This document shows, one piece after another, positions 29,124-37,335 of a DNA stretch of 64,000 nucleotides; position 1 is the first letter of the stretch; the number at the start of each line of letters is the position of its first letter. The DNA lies in NCBI RefSeq assembly GCF_011758745.1, contig NZ_JAANOV010000001.1, positions 930,001 to 994,000 on the forward strand. The letters run 5' to 3'. A program made the translations under genes and the position numbers. The notes under the pieces were generated by a model. That model was not told the DNA's origin, searched no databases, and was given only the letters and a program-made list of their open reading frames with translations. This DNA comes from Amycolatopsis granulosa (lineage in GTDB: Bacteria > Actinomycetota > Actinomycetes > Mycobacteriales > Pseudonocardiaceae).

Positions 29124-30437
29124 GTGAGTGGTGCCGGTGGCATGGTCTGGACCAGCCGGATCGCGGCGTGGTGGGACGCCGTCCAGGAACAGCCGGAGAC
29201 ACTGCGCCGGATCCGGTTCCGTGCCGCCATGGTCCTGGTGCTGTCCGTGGCCACGTGGGTGCTGGCCGTGCCGGGGTTCATCGACCTGCACGTCTACCGC
29301 ACGGGCGGCCTGGCGTGGCGGACCGGTGTCGGACTGTACTCACCGGAGTTCGCCCAGATGGTGCCGGGCGCCCGCCTGCCGTTCACGTATCCGCCGTTCG
29401 CGGCGATCCTGTTCGCCCCGGTGCAGCTGCTGCAGTGGCACCTGTCGAAGTTCGTGATCAGCTTCGTCTCGGCGGCCGCCCTCGCGGTGACCACCACGCT
29501 CGTGGCCCGGCGCCTCTTCGCGCGGCAGGCGGTGGCCGATGCCGTGGGCATGAGCGCGGCCGCGCTGTGGGTGCTGTCCGAGCCGGTCCGGCAGACCATC
29601 TGGTACGGGCAGATCAACCTGATCCTGATGGGCCTCGTCGCGGCGGACTGCCTGCTGCCGCGCACCCGATGGCCGCGTGGCCTCCTGGTCGGCGTGGCGG
29701 CGGCGATCAAACTGACCCCCGCCGTGTTCGTGCTGCTGTTCCTCGTCCGGGGCCGGTACCGGGCGGCGGCGACCGCGCTCGGCTCGTTCGCCGCGTGCGG
29801 GCTCGTCGCGTGGCTGCTCGCGCCGCACGACTCCGTCGAGTACTGGACGCAGACGCTGTTCCAGACCGACCGCATCGGCGGCGCGGTGTACGCGTACAAC
29901 CAGAACATCCAGGCCGTGCTGGCGCGCCTGCTGCCCGGGAGCAATCTGCTGTGGGCCGTGCTCGCGGCCGCGGCGATGGCCCTGGCCGTCGTGGCGGCCC
30001 GCCGCGCCCGCGACGAGGTGACCGCACTGCTGGCGATCGCCGCGGGAGGGCTGCTCGCATCGCCGGTGAGCTGGTCGCACCACTGGGTGTGGGTGCTGCC
30101 CGCGGCCCTCGTGCTGGTCGTGCGCGCCCCGCGCTGGAGCCCGGTGCTGGTGGTGTTCGCCGTCGGGCCGCACGCGTTGCTGCCCCAGACCGACAACGTG
30201 GAGATGCGGTGGACGTGGTGGCAGCACGTGCTCGGCTCGTCGTATCTGCTGATCACGGTGTTCGTGCTGGTGTGGCTGGCCGTCCGGCCCGCGCCGGCTC
30301 GGCCGCCGTACGGGGGGAATTCGGGTTCGGCCCCGCTCGTTGGCAGTGGTGGCGGCCGGTATCGCCCGTCCCGATCTGGCGATACCGGCGGCCCTGAGCT
30401 CGCGCCGGAGGAGGACGTCACCGGCCCGGTACGCTGA
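29124..30437 (+). CDS. GT87 family polyprenyl-phosphate mannosyltransferase (PimE/MptC-like)
   Basis: 437 aa with ~10 membrane segments. The first large loop has the GT-C acidic motif (GFIDLHVYRTGG, Asp after the first TM) followed by LPFTYPPFAAILFAP. YGQINLILMGLVAAD and AAIKLTPAVFVLLFL are the GT87 (DUF2029) signature. It uses polyprenyl-phosphomannose to add alpha-1,2 mannose to lipoglycans at the outer face of the membrane. The C-terminal ~45 residues are disordered. GTG with GGGGGTC upstream. Confidence 0.88.
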   Translation: MSGAGGMVWTSRIAAWWDAVQEQPETLRRIRFRAAMVLVLSVATWVLAVPGFIDLHVYRTGGLAWRTGVGLYSPEFAQMVPGARLPFTYPPFAAILFAPVQLLQWHLSKFVISFVSAAALAVTTTLVARRLFARQAVADAVGMSAAALWVLSEPVRQTIWYGQINLILMGLVAADCLLPRTRWPRGLLVGVAAAIKLTPAVFVLLFLVRGRYRAAATALGSFAACGLVAWLLAPHDSVEYWTQTLFQTDRIGGAVYAYNQNIQAVLARLLPGSNLLWAVLAAAAMALAVVAARRARDEVTALLAIAAGGLLASPVSWSHHWVWVLPAALVLVVRAPRWSPVLVVFAVGPHALLPQTDNVEMRWTWWQHVLGSSYLLITVFVLVWLAVRPAPARPPYGGNSGSAPLVGSGGGRYRPSRSGDTGGPELAPEEDVTGPVR

Positions 30438-30489
30438 TGCGCCCACACCACTGCTTGCGCCCCGCACCTGGCGGGAGTAGGCAGGGCGG

Positions 30490-31224
30490 ATGGCCGACAC
30501 CTCGCACCACCCGCTCCCCCCGGTCACCGACCGGCGCGGCTGGCAGGCGAAGATCGATGAGCTCCGGGCCGGGGAGAAGGCCCACACACGCGCCGGCGAC
30601 GCCCTCGCCGCGGCGCGCCGCCGGCTGCCGATGGTCGAGGTCGACCCGGCCACGACGCTGATCGGGTCCGACGGGCCGGTGCCGCTGATCGACGTGTTCG
30701 ACGGCCGGTCCCAGCTGATCGCCTACTTCCACATGTGGCACACCGGCCGGCCCGCAGCCGGGCAGTGCGAGGGCTGCACCTTCTCCACCTCGCACATCAC
30801 CGAGCTGTCCTACCTGCACTCGCGGGACGTCAGCTACGCCACCTTCTGCGAGGGCCCCTACCCGGAGAGCTCCCGCTACCGCGACTTCATGGGCTGGACG
30901 GTTCCCTGGTACGCGGTGCCGCCGGAGTCGGTGGCCGAGCTCGTCGCGGGCCGGCACTTCGGCATCCTGGCCTGCTACCTCCGCGACGGTGGCCGGGTGT
31001 TCGAGACGTACTGGACCACCGCCCGCGGCAACGAGGTGATGGCACCGTCGTACGGGCTGCTGGACCTGACGGTGCACGGCCGCCAGGAGTTCTGGGAGGA
31101 CTCGCCGGACGGCTGGCCGCAGCGCTGGGGTTCCCGGGGCGGTCAGTTCAGCATCGACGGCCGCCCCATCGCCCAGTGGCCGCGGATCGCGGCCGGCCGC
31201 GACGACAGGCTCGGCGACGACTGA
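30490..31224 (+). CDS. DUF899 family thioredoxin-like protein
   Basis: 244 aa. LPMVEVDPATTLIGSDG, HMWHTGRPAAGQCEGCTFSTSH (CxxC) and FCEGPYPESSRYRDFMGWTVPWYA are DUF899 hallmarks. The family has a thioredoxin-like fold and is thought to be cytoplasmic; its substrate is unknown. ATG preceded by GGCAGGGCGG. Lies 52 bp after the mannosyltransferase on the same strand. Confidence 0.87.
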   Translation: MADTSHHPLPPVTDRRGWQAKIDELRAGEKAHTRAGDALAAARRRLPMVEVDPATTLIGSDGPVPLIDVFDGRSQLIAYFHMWHTGRPAAGQCEGCTFSTSHITELSYLHSRDVSYATFCEGPYPESSRYRDFMGWTVPWYAVPPESVAELVAGRHFGILACYLRDGGRVFETYWTTARGNEVMAPSYGLLDLTVHGRQEFWEDSPDGWPQRWGSRGGQFSIDGRPIAQWPRIAAGRDDRLGDD

Positions 31225-31361
31225 GCAGGTGTCCCGCCCTGGCGTCCCGGAGCGCGACCTGGCCGGTGCATTGTGGACAGTTCGCCCCGTCCGGTGGTGG
31301 CCGCCGAACAGCTCGCGCTCGCTGCACCGGCGGTCCCGTCACTACGATCGAACCACACTGG

Positions 31362-31379
31362 AAGTGACCTAGGTCACTT
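31362..31379. promoter_or_regulatory. 18-bp perfect palindrome upstream of the FabG-like gene
   Basis: AAGTGACCT-AGGTCACTT, no spacer, 30 bp upstream of the TAAGCG palindrome. TetR- or GntR-type operator candidate. Confidence 0.6.
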
Positions 31380-31409
31380 AGCCGCACCGCACCGGAGGCG
31401 AGTAGCTTT

Positions 31410-31425
31410 CTAAGCGCTCGCTTAC
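31410..31425. promoter_or_regulatory. TetR-type operator CTAAGCGCTCGCTTAC (copy 1)
   Basis: TAAGCG-CT-CGCTTA inverted repeat just after a TAGCTT -10 candidate (31403-31408), 30 bp before GTG 31456. Identical over 16 bp to the site at 39599-39614. Confidence 0.75.
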
Positions 31426-31455
31426 CGACGCGCTCAACGACGAGGAGGAGTTCCC

Positions 31456-32217
31456 GTGACCGAGTCCCACTCCCGGGTCGCCATCGTGACCGGCGCCGGC
31501 CGAGGTATCGGCGCCGCGGTCGCACGCAAGCTGGCCGCGGACGGTTTCGCCGTCGCCCTGCTCGACCTCAACGAGGAGTCCGTGAAGCAGGGCGCGGAGG
31601 ACATCACCTCCGCCGGTGGCAAGGCGATCGGGATCGCGCTCGACGTCAGCAACACCGAGCAGGTCGAGGCCGCGGTGGGCCGGGTCGCCGAAGAACTGGG
31701 TGCGCCGACCGTGCTGATCAACAACGCCGGCATCACCCGGGACAACCTGATCTTCAAGATGTCCGACGAGGATTGGGACGCGGTGCTGAACGTGCACCTG
31801 CGGGGCTCGTTCCTGATGACGCGCGCGACCCAGAAGTACATGACCGAGCAGCGCTGGGGCCGGATCGTGAACCTGTCCAGCACCTCCGCGCTGGGCAACC
31901 GCGGCCAGGTCAACTACTCGGCGGCCAAGGCCGGCATGCAGGGCTTCACCAAGACGCTGGCGATCGAGCTGGGCAAGTTCGGCATCACCGCGAACGCGAT
32001 CGCACCGGGCTTCATCGCCACGGACATGACCGCGGCGACCGCCGAGCGGCTGGGCGTGTCGTTCGAGGACTTCAAGGCCGCCGCGGCCAAGGAGATCCCG
32101 GTGCAGCGCGTGGGCACGCCGGATGACATCGCGAACACCGTGTCGTTCCTGGTCAGCGAGGGCGCCGGGTTCGTCTCCGGCCAGGTCGTCTACGTGGCCG
32201 GCGGACCGAAGGACTGA
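31456..32217 (+). CDS. FabG-like SDR (3-oxoacyl reductase / 3-hydroxyacyl-CoA dehydrogenase)
   Basis: 253 aa. TGAGRGIG, NNAGITRDNLIFKM and the triad in NLSSTSALGNRGQVNYSAAKAG place it close to FabG. GTG with GAGGAGGAG upstream. It is followed after 4 bp by a MaoC hydratase, so the pair could handle a 3-hydroxyacyl intermediate in either direction. Two palindromic operators precede it; one is shared with the TetR/SDR region near 39600. Confidence 0.9.
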   Translation: MTESHSRVAIVTGAGRGIGAAVARKLAADGFAVALLDLNEESVKQGAEDITSAGGKAIGIALDVSNTEQVEAAVGRVAEELGAPTVLINNAGITRDNLIFKMSDEDWDAVLNVHLRGSFLMTRATQKYMTEQRWGRIVNLSSTSALGNRGQVNYSAAKAGMQGFTKTLAIELGKFGITANAIAPGFIATDMTAATAERLGVSFEDFKAAAAKEIPVQRVGTPDDIANTVSFLVSEGAGFVSGQVVYVAGGPKD

Positions 32218-32221
32218 CATC

Positions 32222-32674
32222 ATGCGCGTCTTCTCCGGACTGGACGAGCTCACCCGGGCGGTGGGCGAAACGCTCGGCACGAGCGAGTGGCACACCGTCA
32301 CGCAGGAGCAGGTGAACACCTTCGCCGACGCCACCGGTGACCACCAGTGGATCCACGTGGACGTCGAGAAGGCGAAGCAGGGCCCGTTCGGCGCCCCGAT
32401 CGCCCACGGCTTCCTGACGCTGTCGATGCTGTCGATGCTCGCGCAGTCCGCCTACCGGGTGGACAACCTGACGATGGGCATCAACTACGGCCTGAACAAG
32501 GTGCGCTTCCCGCAGCCGGTCAAGGTCGGGGCGAAGATCCGCGGCGTGGCCGAGCTGGTCGAGGTCACCGACGTGCCGGGCGGCAAGCAGGCCGTGACGC
32601 GGTGGACCATCGAGATCGACGGCGAGACCAAGCCGGCGTGCGTGGCCGAGTGGGTCACGCGGCACCTCGGCTGA
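32222..32674 (+). CDS. MaoC family (R)-specific enoyl-CoA hydratase
   Basis: 150 aa hot-dog protein. The hydratase-2 motif FADATGDHQWIHVD with Asp and His, then GPFGAPIAHGFLTLS, marks (R)-specific enoyl-CoA hydratases. Probably cytoplasmic; hydrates trans-2-enoyl-CoA to the (R)-3-hydroxy form used by the upstream FabG-like SDR. The operon ends at the terminator at 32680. Confidence 0.9.
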   Translation: MRVFSGLDELTRAVGETLGTSEWHTVTQEQVNTFADATGDHQWIHVDVEKAKQGPFGAPIAHGFLTLSMLSMLAQSAYRVDNLTMGINYGLNKVRFPQPVKVGAKIRGVAELVEVTDVPGGKQAVTRWTIEIDGETKPACVAEWVTRHLG

Positions 32675-32679
32675 GGGCG

Positions 32680-32700
32680 AGCCCGCCTCCGGGCGGGCTT
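32680..32700 (+). terminator. Intrinsic terminator after the FabG/MaoC operon
   Basis: 8-bp stem AGCCCGCC / GGCGGGCT with a 4-nt loop, ending in TT, six bases after the MaoC stop. Confidence 0.8.
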
Positions 32701-32717
32701 CCGCTACGGTAGCCACA

Positions 32718-32733
32718 TACCGACTGGTCGGTA
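32718..32733. promoter_or_regulatory. TetR-type operator before the kinase/ACAD11 operon
   Basis: TACCGAC-TG-GTCGGTA, a perfect 16-bp inverted repeat 24 bp before the GTG at 32758. The convergent TetR at 37336 is the local candidate regulator. Confidence 0.65.
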
Positions 32734-32757
32734 CAGCAATGAGGCAAGGAGGCCAGT

Positions 32758-33777
32758 GTGACCCAGGAAGACCTGCCCGGACTCGATCTCGCGCGGCTGC
32801 GCGGCTACCTGGACGAGCACTTCCCCGGGCTCGTGCGGGGCCCGCTGACCGGCGAGGTCGTGCAGGGCGGCCGCTCGAACCTGACCTACATCGTCGGCGA
32901 CGGCACCAGCCGCTGGGTGGTGCGGCGGCCCCCGCTCGGGCACGTCCTGCCGACGGCGCACGACATGGTCCGCGAGCACCGGGTGATCAGCGCGCTCGGC
33001 GGGACCGCGGTGCCGGTGCCGCGCACGGTCGCGCTGTGCGAGGACAGCGAGGTCCTCGGCGCGTCGTTCTACGTCATGGAGTTCGTGCCGGGCACCCCCT
33101 ACCGGGCGGCGAGCGAACTGGCGGCGCTCGGCCCGCAGCGCACCAGGGCGATCGCCGAATCCCTGATGGACACGCTCGTCGACCTGCACGCGGTGGATCC
33201 GGTCGCGGTCGGGCTCGCCGACTTCGGGCGGCCGGAGGGCTTCCTGGAGCGGCAGGTGCGCCGGTGGAAGAAGCAGCTGGACGCCTCGCGCAGCCGGGAC
33301 CTGCCGGGCGTGGAGGACCTGCACGACCAGCTGGCACGGGCCATCCCGGTGTCCGGGCCGGCGGCGATCGTGCACGGCGACTACCGGCTGGACAACGTCC
33401 TGGTCGACTCGACCGACCGGATCACCGCGGTGCTGGACTGGGAGATGTCCACCCTCGGCGATCCGCTGACCGACCTGGCGCTGCTCATCGCCTACGCCGA
33501 GCGGGACAAGGTCGACCTGGAGATCGTGTCCAACGTCAGCACCGCACCCGGCTACCCGGGCAGCGACGAGATGATCGCGCGGTACGCGGACCGCTCCGGC
33601 CGGGACGTCTCGGCGCTGGACTGGTACGTCGCGTTCGCGTTCTTCAAGCTCGCGGTGATCCTGGAAGGCATTTACTACCGGTTCAGCCAGGGCAAGACCG
33701 TGGGCACCGGTTTCGACCAGATCGGCGCCGCGGTCGTCCCGCTCGTCAGCCTCGGACTCGACACCCTCAAGGACTGA
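32758..33777 (+). CDS. Aminoglycoside-phosphotransferase-like kinase (ACAD11 N-terminal / LvaA-like)
   Basis: 339 aa protein-kinase-like fold. GGRSNLTYIVGD is the nucleotide loop, IVHGDYRLDNVLV the catalytic HGDxxxxN loop and VLDWEMSTLGDPLTDLA the metal-binding DFG-equivalent. It is encoded directly before an ACAD11-like dehydrogenase. In human ACAD10/11 the same two activities are fused, and in Pseudomonas levulinate catabolism LvaA phosphorylates a 4-hydroxyacyl-CoA. Predicted role: ATP-dependent phosphorylation of a 4-hydroxyacyl-CoA. GTG with AAGGAGG upstream. Confidence 0.85.
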   Translation: MTQEDLPGLDLARLRGYLDEHFPGLVRGPLTGEVVQGGRSNLTYIVGDGTSRWVVRRPPLGHVLPTAHDMVREHRVISALGGTAVPVPRTVALCEDSEVLGASFYVMEFVPGTPYRAASELAALGPQRTRAIAESLMDTLVDLHAVDPVAVGLADFGRPEGFLERQVRRWKKQLDASRSRDLPGVEDLHDQLARAIPVSGPAAIVHGDYRLDNVLVDSTDRITAVLDWEMSTLGDPLTDLALLIAYAERDKVDLEIVSNVSTAPGYPGSDEMIARYADRSGRDVSALDWYVAFAFFKLAVILEGIYYRFSQGKTVGTGFDQIGAAVVPLVSLGLDTLKD

Positions 33778-33779
33778 TC

Positions 33780-35000
33780 ATGGATTTCGCCTTCGACGCA
33801 CGCACCGAGGAGCTGCGGGACCGGCTCCTGGAGTTCATGGACTCGCACATCTACCCCGCCGAGCCGGTCTATGAGGAGCAGCTGGCGCAGCGGGAGAACG
33901 AGTGGACCTTCCCGCCGATCGTGGCGGACCTGCAGGCCGAGGCGCGCAAGCGCGGCCTGTGGAACTTCTTCCTGCCCGGCGAGCACGGGCCGGGGCTGAC
34001 GAACCTGCAGTACGCGCCGCTGGCGGAGATCACCGGCCGCAGCCCGCACCTGGCGCCGATCGCGCTGAACTGCGCGGCACCGGACACCGGGAACATGGAA
34101 GTCCTCGCGATGTTCGGCACCGAGCAGCAGCGCAAGCAGTGGCTGCAACCGCTGCTGGACGGCGAGATCCGCTCGGCGTTCGCGATGACCGAGCCGGAGG
34201 TGGCCTCCTCCGACGCGCGCAACATCGCCACCAGCATCCGCCGCGACGGCGACTCCTACGTCGTCACCGGCCGCAAGTGGTACATCACCGGCGCGATGAA
34301 CCCGAACTGCAAGATCTTCATCGTGATGGGCAAGACCGACCCGGACGCCGAGCCGCACCGCCAGCAGAGCCAGATCCTGGTGCCGCGGGACACCCCGGGC
34401 GTGCACGTCACGCGCGGCATGCACGTGTTCGGCTACACCGACGGCTCGCACGGCGGGCACGCCGAGGTGGTGTTCGACGAGGCACGGGTGCCGGCCGAGA
34501 ACCTGATCGGCGAGGAGGGCGACGGGTTCGCCATCGCGCAGGCGCGGCTTGGCCCGGGCCGCATCCACCACTGCATGCGCTCGATCGGGATCGCCGAGCG
34601 CGCCATCGAGATGATGTGCCGCCGCACACTGAGCCGGTCCGCGTTCGGCAAGCCGATCGCCGAGCAGGGCGTGGTGCAGGACTGGATCGCCGAGGCCCGG
34701 GTGCAGGTCGAGCAGTTGCGGCTGCTGGTGCTCAAGACCGCGTGGCTGATGGACACCGTCGGCAACCGCGGTGCGCACACCGAGATCCAGGCGATCAAGA
34801 TCGCCACCCCGAAGACCGTCGAGTGGATCCTGGACAAGGCGATCCAGGCCCACGGCGCGGGCGGGCTGTCCCAGGACTTCCCGCTGGCCCAGATGTGGGC
34901 CGGCATCCGCACGCTCCGCTTCGCCGACGGACCGGACGAGGTCCACAAGCGCTCGCTCGCCCACCGCGAGCTGAAGAAGTACCGATCGGAGGCCCGATGA
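33780..35000 (+). CDS. ACAD11-like acyl-CoA dehydrogenase
   Basis: 406 aa. AFAMTEPEVASSDARNIATSI, MGKTDPDAEPHRQQSQILVP, GRIHHCMRSIGIAERA and ALRFADGPDEVHK-type C-terminus (here RTLRFADGPDEVHK) are diagnostic of the ACAD10/11 branch. The usual catalytic Glu of IYEGT is replaced by the ADGPDE sequence. It starts 2 bp after the kinase stop. Predicted to eliminate the phosphate from 4-phosphoacyl-CoA, yielding an enoyl-CoA for beta-oxidation (inference from ACAD11/LvaC biochemistry). Confidence 0.88.
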   Translation: MDFAFDARTEELRDRLLEFMDSHIYPAEPVYEEQLAQRENEWTFPPIVADLQAEARKRGLWNFFLPGEHGPGLTNLQYAPLAEITGRSPHLAPIALNCAAPDTGNMEVLAMFGTEQQRKQWLQPLLDGEIRSAFAMTEPEVASSDARNIATSIRRDGDSYVVTGRKWYITGAMNPNCKIFIVMGKTDPDAEPHRQQSQILVPRDTPGVHVTRGMHVFGYTDGSHGGHAEVVFDEARVPAENLIGEEGDGFAIAQARLGPGRIHHCMRSIGIAERAIEMMCRRTLSRSAFGKPIAEQGVVQDWIAEARVQVEQLRLLVLKTAWLMDTVGNRGAHTEIQAIKIATPKTVEWILDKAIQAHGAGGLSQDFPLAQMWAGIRTLRFADGPDEVHKRSLAHRELKKYRSEAR

Positions 35001-36184
35001 GCACGCTGACCGCCGACGACCTGCGTACCCGGGTGGGCGAGCTGCTCGCCGCCCACCCACCGGCGAGCACGGACCGGCTGGACTTCCTGCGGGCGCGGTT
35101 CGACGCCGGCCTGGCCTGGGTGCACTACCCGGAGGGCCTGGGCGGGCTGGGCGCGCCGCGGGAGCTGCAGAACGTCGTCGAGGCCGAGCTGGCCAAGGCG
35201 GGCGCCCCGGACAACAACCCGCGCCGGATCGGCATCGGGCTGGGGATGGCCGCGCCCACGATCCTGCGGTTCGGCACCGACGAGCAGAAACGGCGCTACC
35301 TTCGTCCACTGTGGACCGGCGAGGAGGTGTGGTGCCAGCTGTTCAGCGAACCGGGCGCCGGCTCCGACCTTGCCGCACTGGGCACCCGCGCGGTGCGCGA
35401 CGGGGACGAGTGGGTGGTCGACGGGCAGAAGGTGTGGACCTCGGTCGCACACATCGCCCGGTTCGGCATCCTGGTCACCCGCACCGACCCGGACGTGCCC
35501 AAGCACCAGGGCATGACCTACTTCATCTGCGACATGACCGATCCGGGCGTGGAGGTGCGGCCGCTGCGGCAGCTCACCGGCGAGGCCGAGTTCAACGAGG
35601 TGTTCCTGTCGGGGGTGCGGATCCCCGACGACAACCGGCTGGGCGCGGTCGGCGAGGGCTGGAAGGTCGCGCAGACGACGCTGATGAACGAACGGGTCGC
35701 GATCGGCGGCAACGCGATGCCGCGTGAGGGCGGTCTGATCGGGATGGTGGCGCGGACCTGGCGGGAACGCCCGGAACTGCGCACGCCCGAGCTGCACGAC
35801 CGGTTGCTGAAGCTGTGGGTGGAGGCCGAGGCCGCGCGCCTGGCCGGGCAGCGGTTGCGCCAGCAGCTGGCGGTGGGCGCACCGGGACCGGAGGGTTCGG
35901 CGATGAAGCTGGCGTTCGCGAAGCTCCAGCAGGCGCTGACCGGTCTGGAGGTCGAACTGTCCGGGGAGGACGGTCTGCGCTACGACGACTGGACGTTGCG
36001 CCGGCCGGAGAAGGTCGACATGCTCGGCCGCGGCCCCGGGTACCGCTACCTTCGTGCCAAGGGCAACTCGATCGAGGGCGGCACCTCCGAGGTGCTGCGC
36101 AACATCATCTCCGAACGCGTGCTCGGCCTGCCGTCCGAGCCGCGGGTGGACAAGGACGTCGCGTGGAAGGACCTGCCGCGGTGA
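34997..36184 (+). CDS. Acyl-CoA dehydrogenase, catalytic-type subunit of a FadE pair
   Basis: 395 aa. QLFSEPGAGSDLAALGTRA, KVWTSVAHIARFGILVTRT and the C-terminal GNSIEGGTSEVLRNIISERVLG with the catalytic Glu. ATG overlaps the upstream stop (ATGA). It is paired by a GTGA overlap with another acyl-CoA dehydrogenase that lacks the Glu. This matches mycobacterial alpha2beta2 FadE pairs (such as FadE26-27, FadE28-29) that act on bulky CoA esters. Confidence 0.9.
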   Translation: MSTLTADDLRTRVGELLAAHPPASTDRLDFLRARFDAGLAWVHYPEGLGGLGAPRELQNVVEAELAKAGAPDNNPRRIGIGLGMAAPTILRFGTDEQKRRYLRPLWTGEEVWCQLFSEPGAGSDLAALGTRAVRDGDEWVVDGQKVWTSVAHIARFGILVTRTDPDVPKHQGMTYFICDMTDPGVEVRPLRQLTGEAEFNEVFLSGVRIPDDNRLGAVGEGWKVAQTTLMNERVAIGGNAMPREGGLIGMVARTWRERPELRTPELHDRLLKLWVEAEAARLAGQRLRQQLAVGAPGPEGSAMKLAFAKLQQALTGLEVELSGEDGLRYDDWTLRRPEKVDMLGRGPGYRYLRAKGNSIEGGTSEVLRNIISERVLGLPSEPRVDKDVAWKDLPR

Positions 36185-37281
36185 GCGATCTGCTGTACTC
36201 CGAGGTCGAGGAGGACCTGCGGGCCAGTGTCCGGGACCTGCTGACCGACCGGGCCGGGTTCACCTCCGTGCTGGCGCGGACCGAGAGCGCCGAGCCGTAC
36301 GACCTGAAACTGTGGCGCACGCTGGCCGCTGATCTCGGCCTGGCCGGGCTGGCGGTGCCGGAGTCGCTGGGCGGGCAGGGTGCGTCCCACCGCGAGGTGG
36401 CGGTGGTGCTGGAGGAGCTGGGCCGGTCGGTGGCGCCGGTGCCGTTCCTCGGGAGCGCGGTGCTCGCGACGGCGGCGCTGCTGGCGGCCGGTGACCGGGA
36501 ACTGGTGCCCCGCCTGGCCGGTGGCGAGCTGATCGGGGCGCTGGCGGTGCCGCTGACCTCGGCGCCGGAGTCCGGGTTCCCGGACGGGGTTTCGGCGAAC
36601 ACCGAGGGCGCCTTGAGCGGCGCGGTCCGCGCGGTGGCGGACGCGCCGGTGGCGGACGTGCTGATCGTGCCGGCCGCGGGACCGGACGGTCCGGGTCTGT
36701 ACGCAGTGGAGAAAGCCGCGGCGACGGTGAGCGACGTGGTGTCGCTGGACCTGACGCGGCGGCTGGCCGATGTGTCGTTCGACAACGCGTCGTCCCGGTT
36801 GCTGGCGTCCGGAGCGGAGGCCCGGTCGGCGTTGCGGCAGGCGTTGCGCGCGGGCGCCGGGTTGCTGGCCTCGGAGCAGGTCGGGCTGGCGCAGCGGTGC
36901 CTGGAAGAGACGGTGGCGTACCTGAAGCAGCGTTACCAGTTCGGCCGTCCGGTGGGTTCGTTCCAGGCGCTCAAGCACCGCCTGGCGGACCTGTACCTGG
37001 AGCTCGTGTCGGCGCGCGCCACGGCCCGGCACGCCGCGGACACCCTGGCCACCGGCGATGACGATGTGCCGGTCGCGGTCGCCGTGGCGGCCGCGACGTG
37101 CTCCGCGGTGGCCCTGCACGCGGCCGAGGAGTCGGTGCAGCTGCACGGCGGCATCGGGATGACCTGGGAGCACCCCGCGCACCTGTACCTCAAGCGCGCC
37201 AAGAGCGACGAGCTCGCACTCGGCACGCCGGGACGGCATCGGGCCGCGCTGGCCGGGCTGGTGGACCTGCCGCCCGCCTGA
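36181..37281 (+). CDS. Acyl-CoA dehydrogenase-like partner subunit lacking the catalytic Glu
   Basis: 366 aa. The C-terminal part (QRYQFGRPVGSFQALKHRLADLYLEL, ESVQLHGGIGMTWEHPAHLYLKRAK) is typical of FadE proteins, but where active enzymes have EGT it reads DELALGTPGRHR. GTG start overlaps the previous stop as GTGA. Most likely the non-catalytic FAD-binding partner of the preceding FadE. The C-terminus lies 54 bp from the convergent TetR stop. Confidence 0.88.
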   Translation: MSDLLYSEVEEDLRASVRDLLTDRAGFTSVLARTESAEPYDLKLWRTLAADLGLAGLAVPESLGGQGASHREVAVVLEELGRSVAPVPFLGSAVLATAALLAAGDRELVPRLAGGELIGALAVPLTSAPESGFPDGVSANTEGALSGAVRAVADAPVADVLIVPAAGPDGPGLYAVEKAAATVSDVVSLDLTRRLADVSFDNASSRLLASGAEARSALRQALRAGAGLLASEQVGLAQRCLEETVAYLKQRYQFGRPVGSFQALKHRLADLYLELVSARATARHAADTLATGDDDVPVAVAVAAATCSAVALHAAEESVQLHGGIGMTWEHPAHLYLKRAKSDELALGTPGRHRAALAGLVDLPPA

Positions 37282-37298
37282 GTGGTTCATACCCCCGG

Positions 37299-37321
37299 GC
37301 GGCCGGTGGTGCGCCGGCCGC
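37299..37321. terminator. Hairpin between convergent FadE and TetR genes
   Basis: GCGGCCGG / CCGGCCGC arms, 7-nt loop, no T-run; placed to act on both converging transcripts. Confidence 0.5.
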
Positions 37322-37335
37322 GCCGGGGTGCGCGC

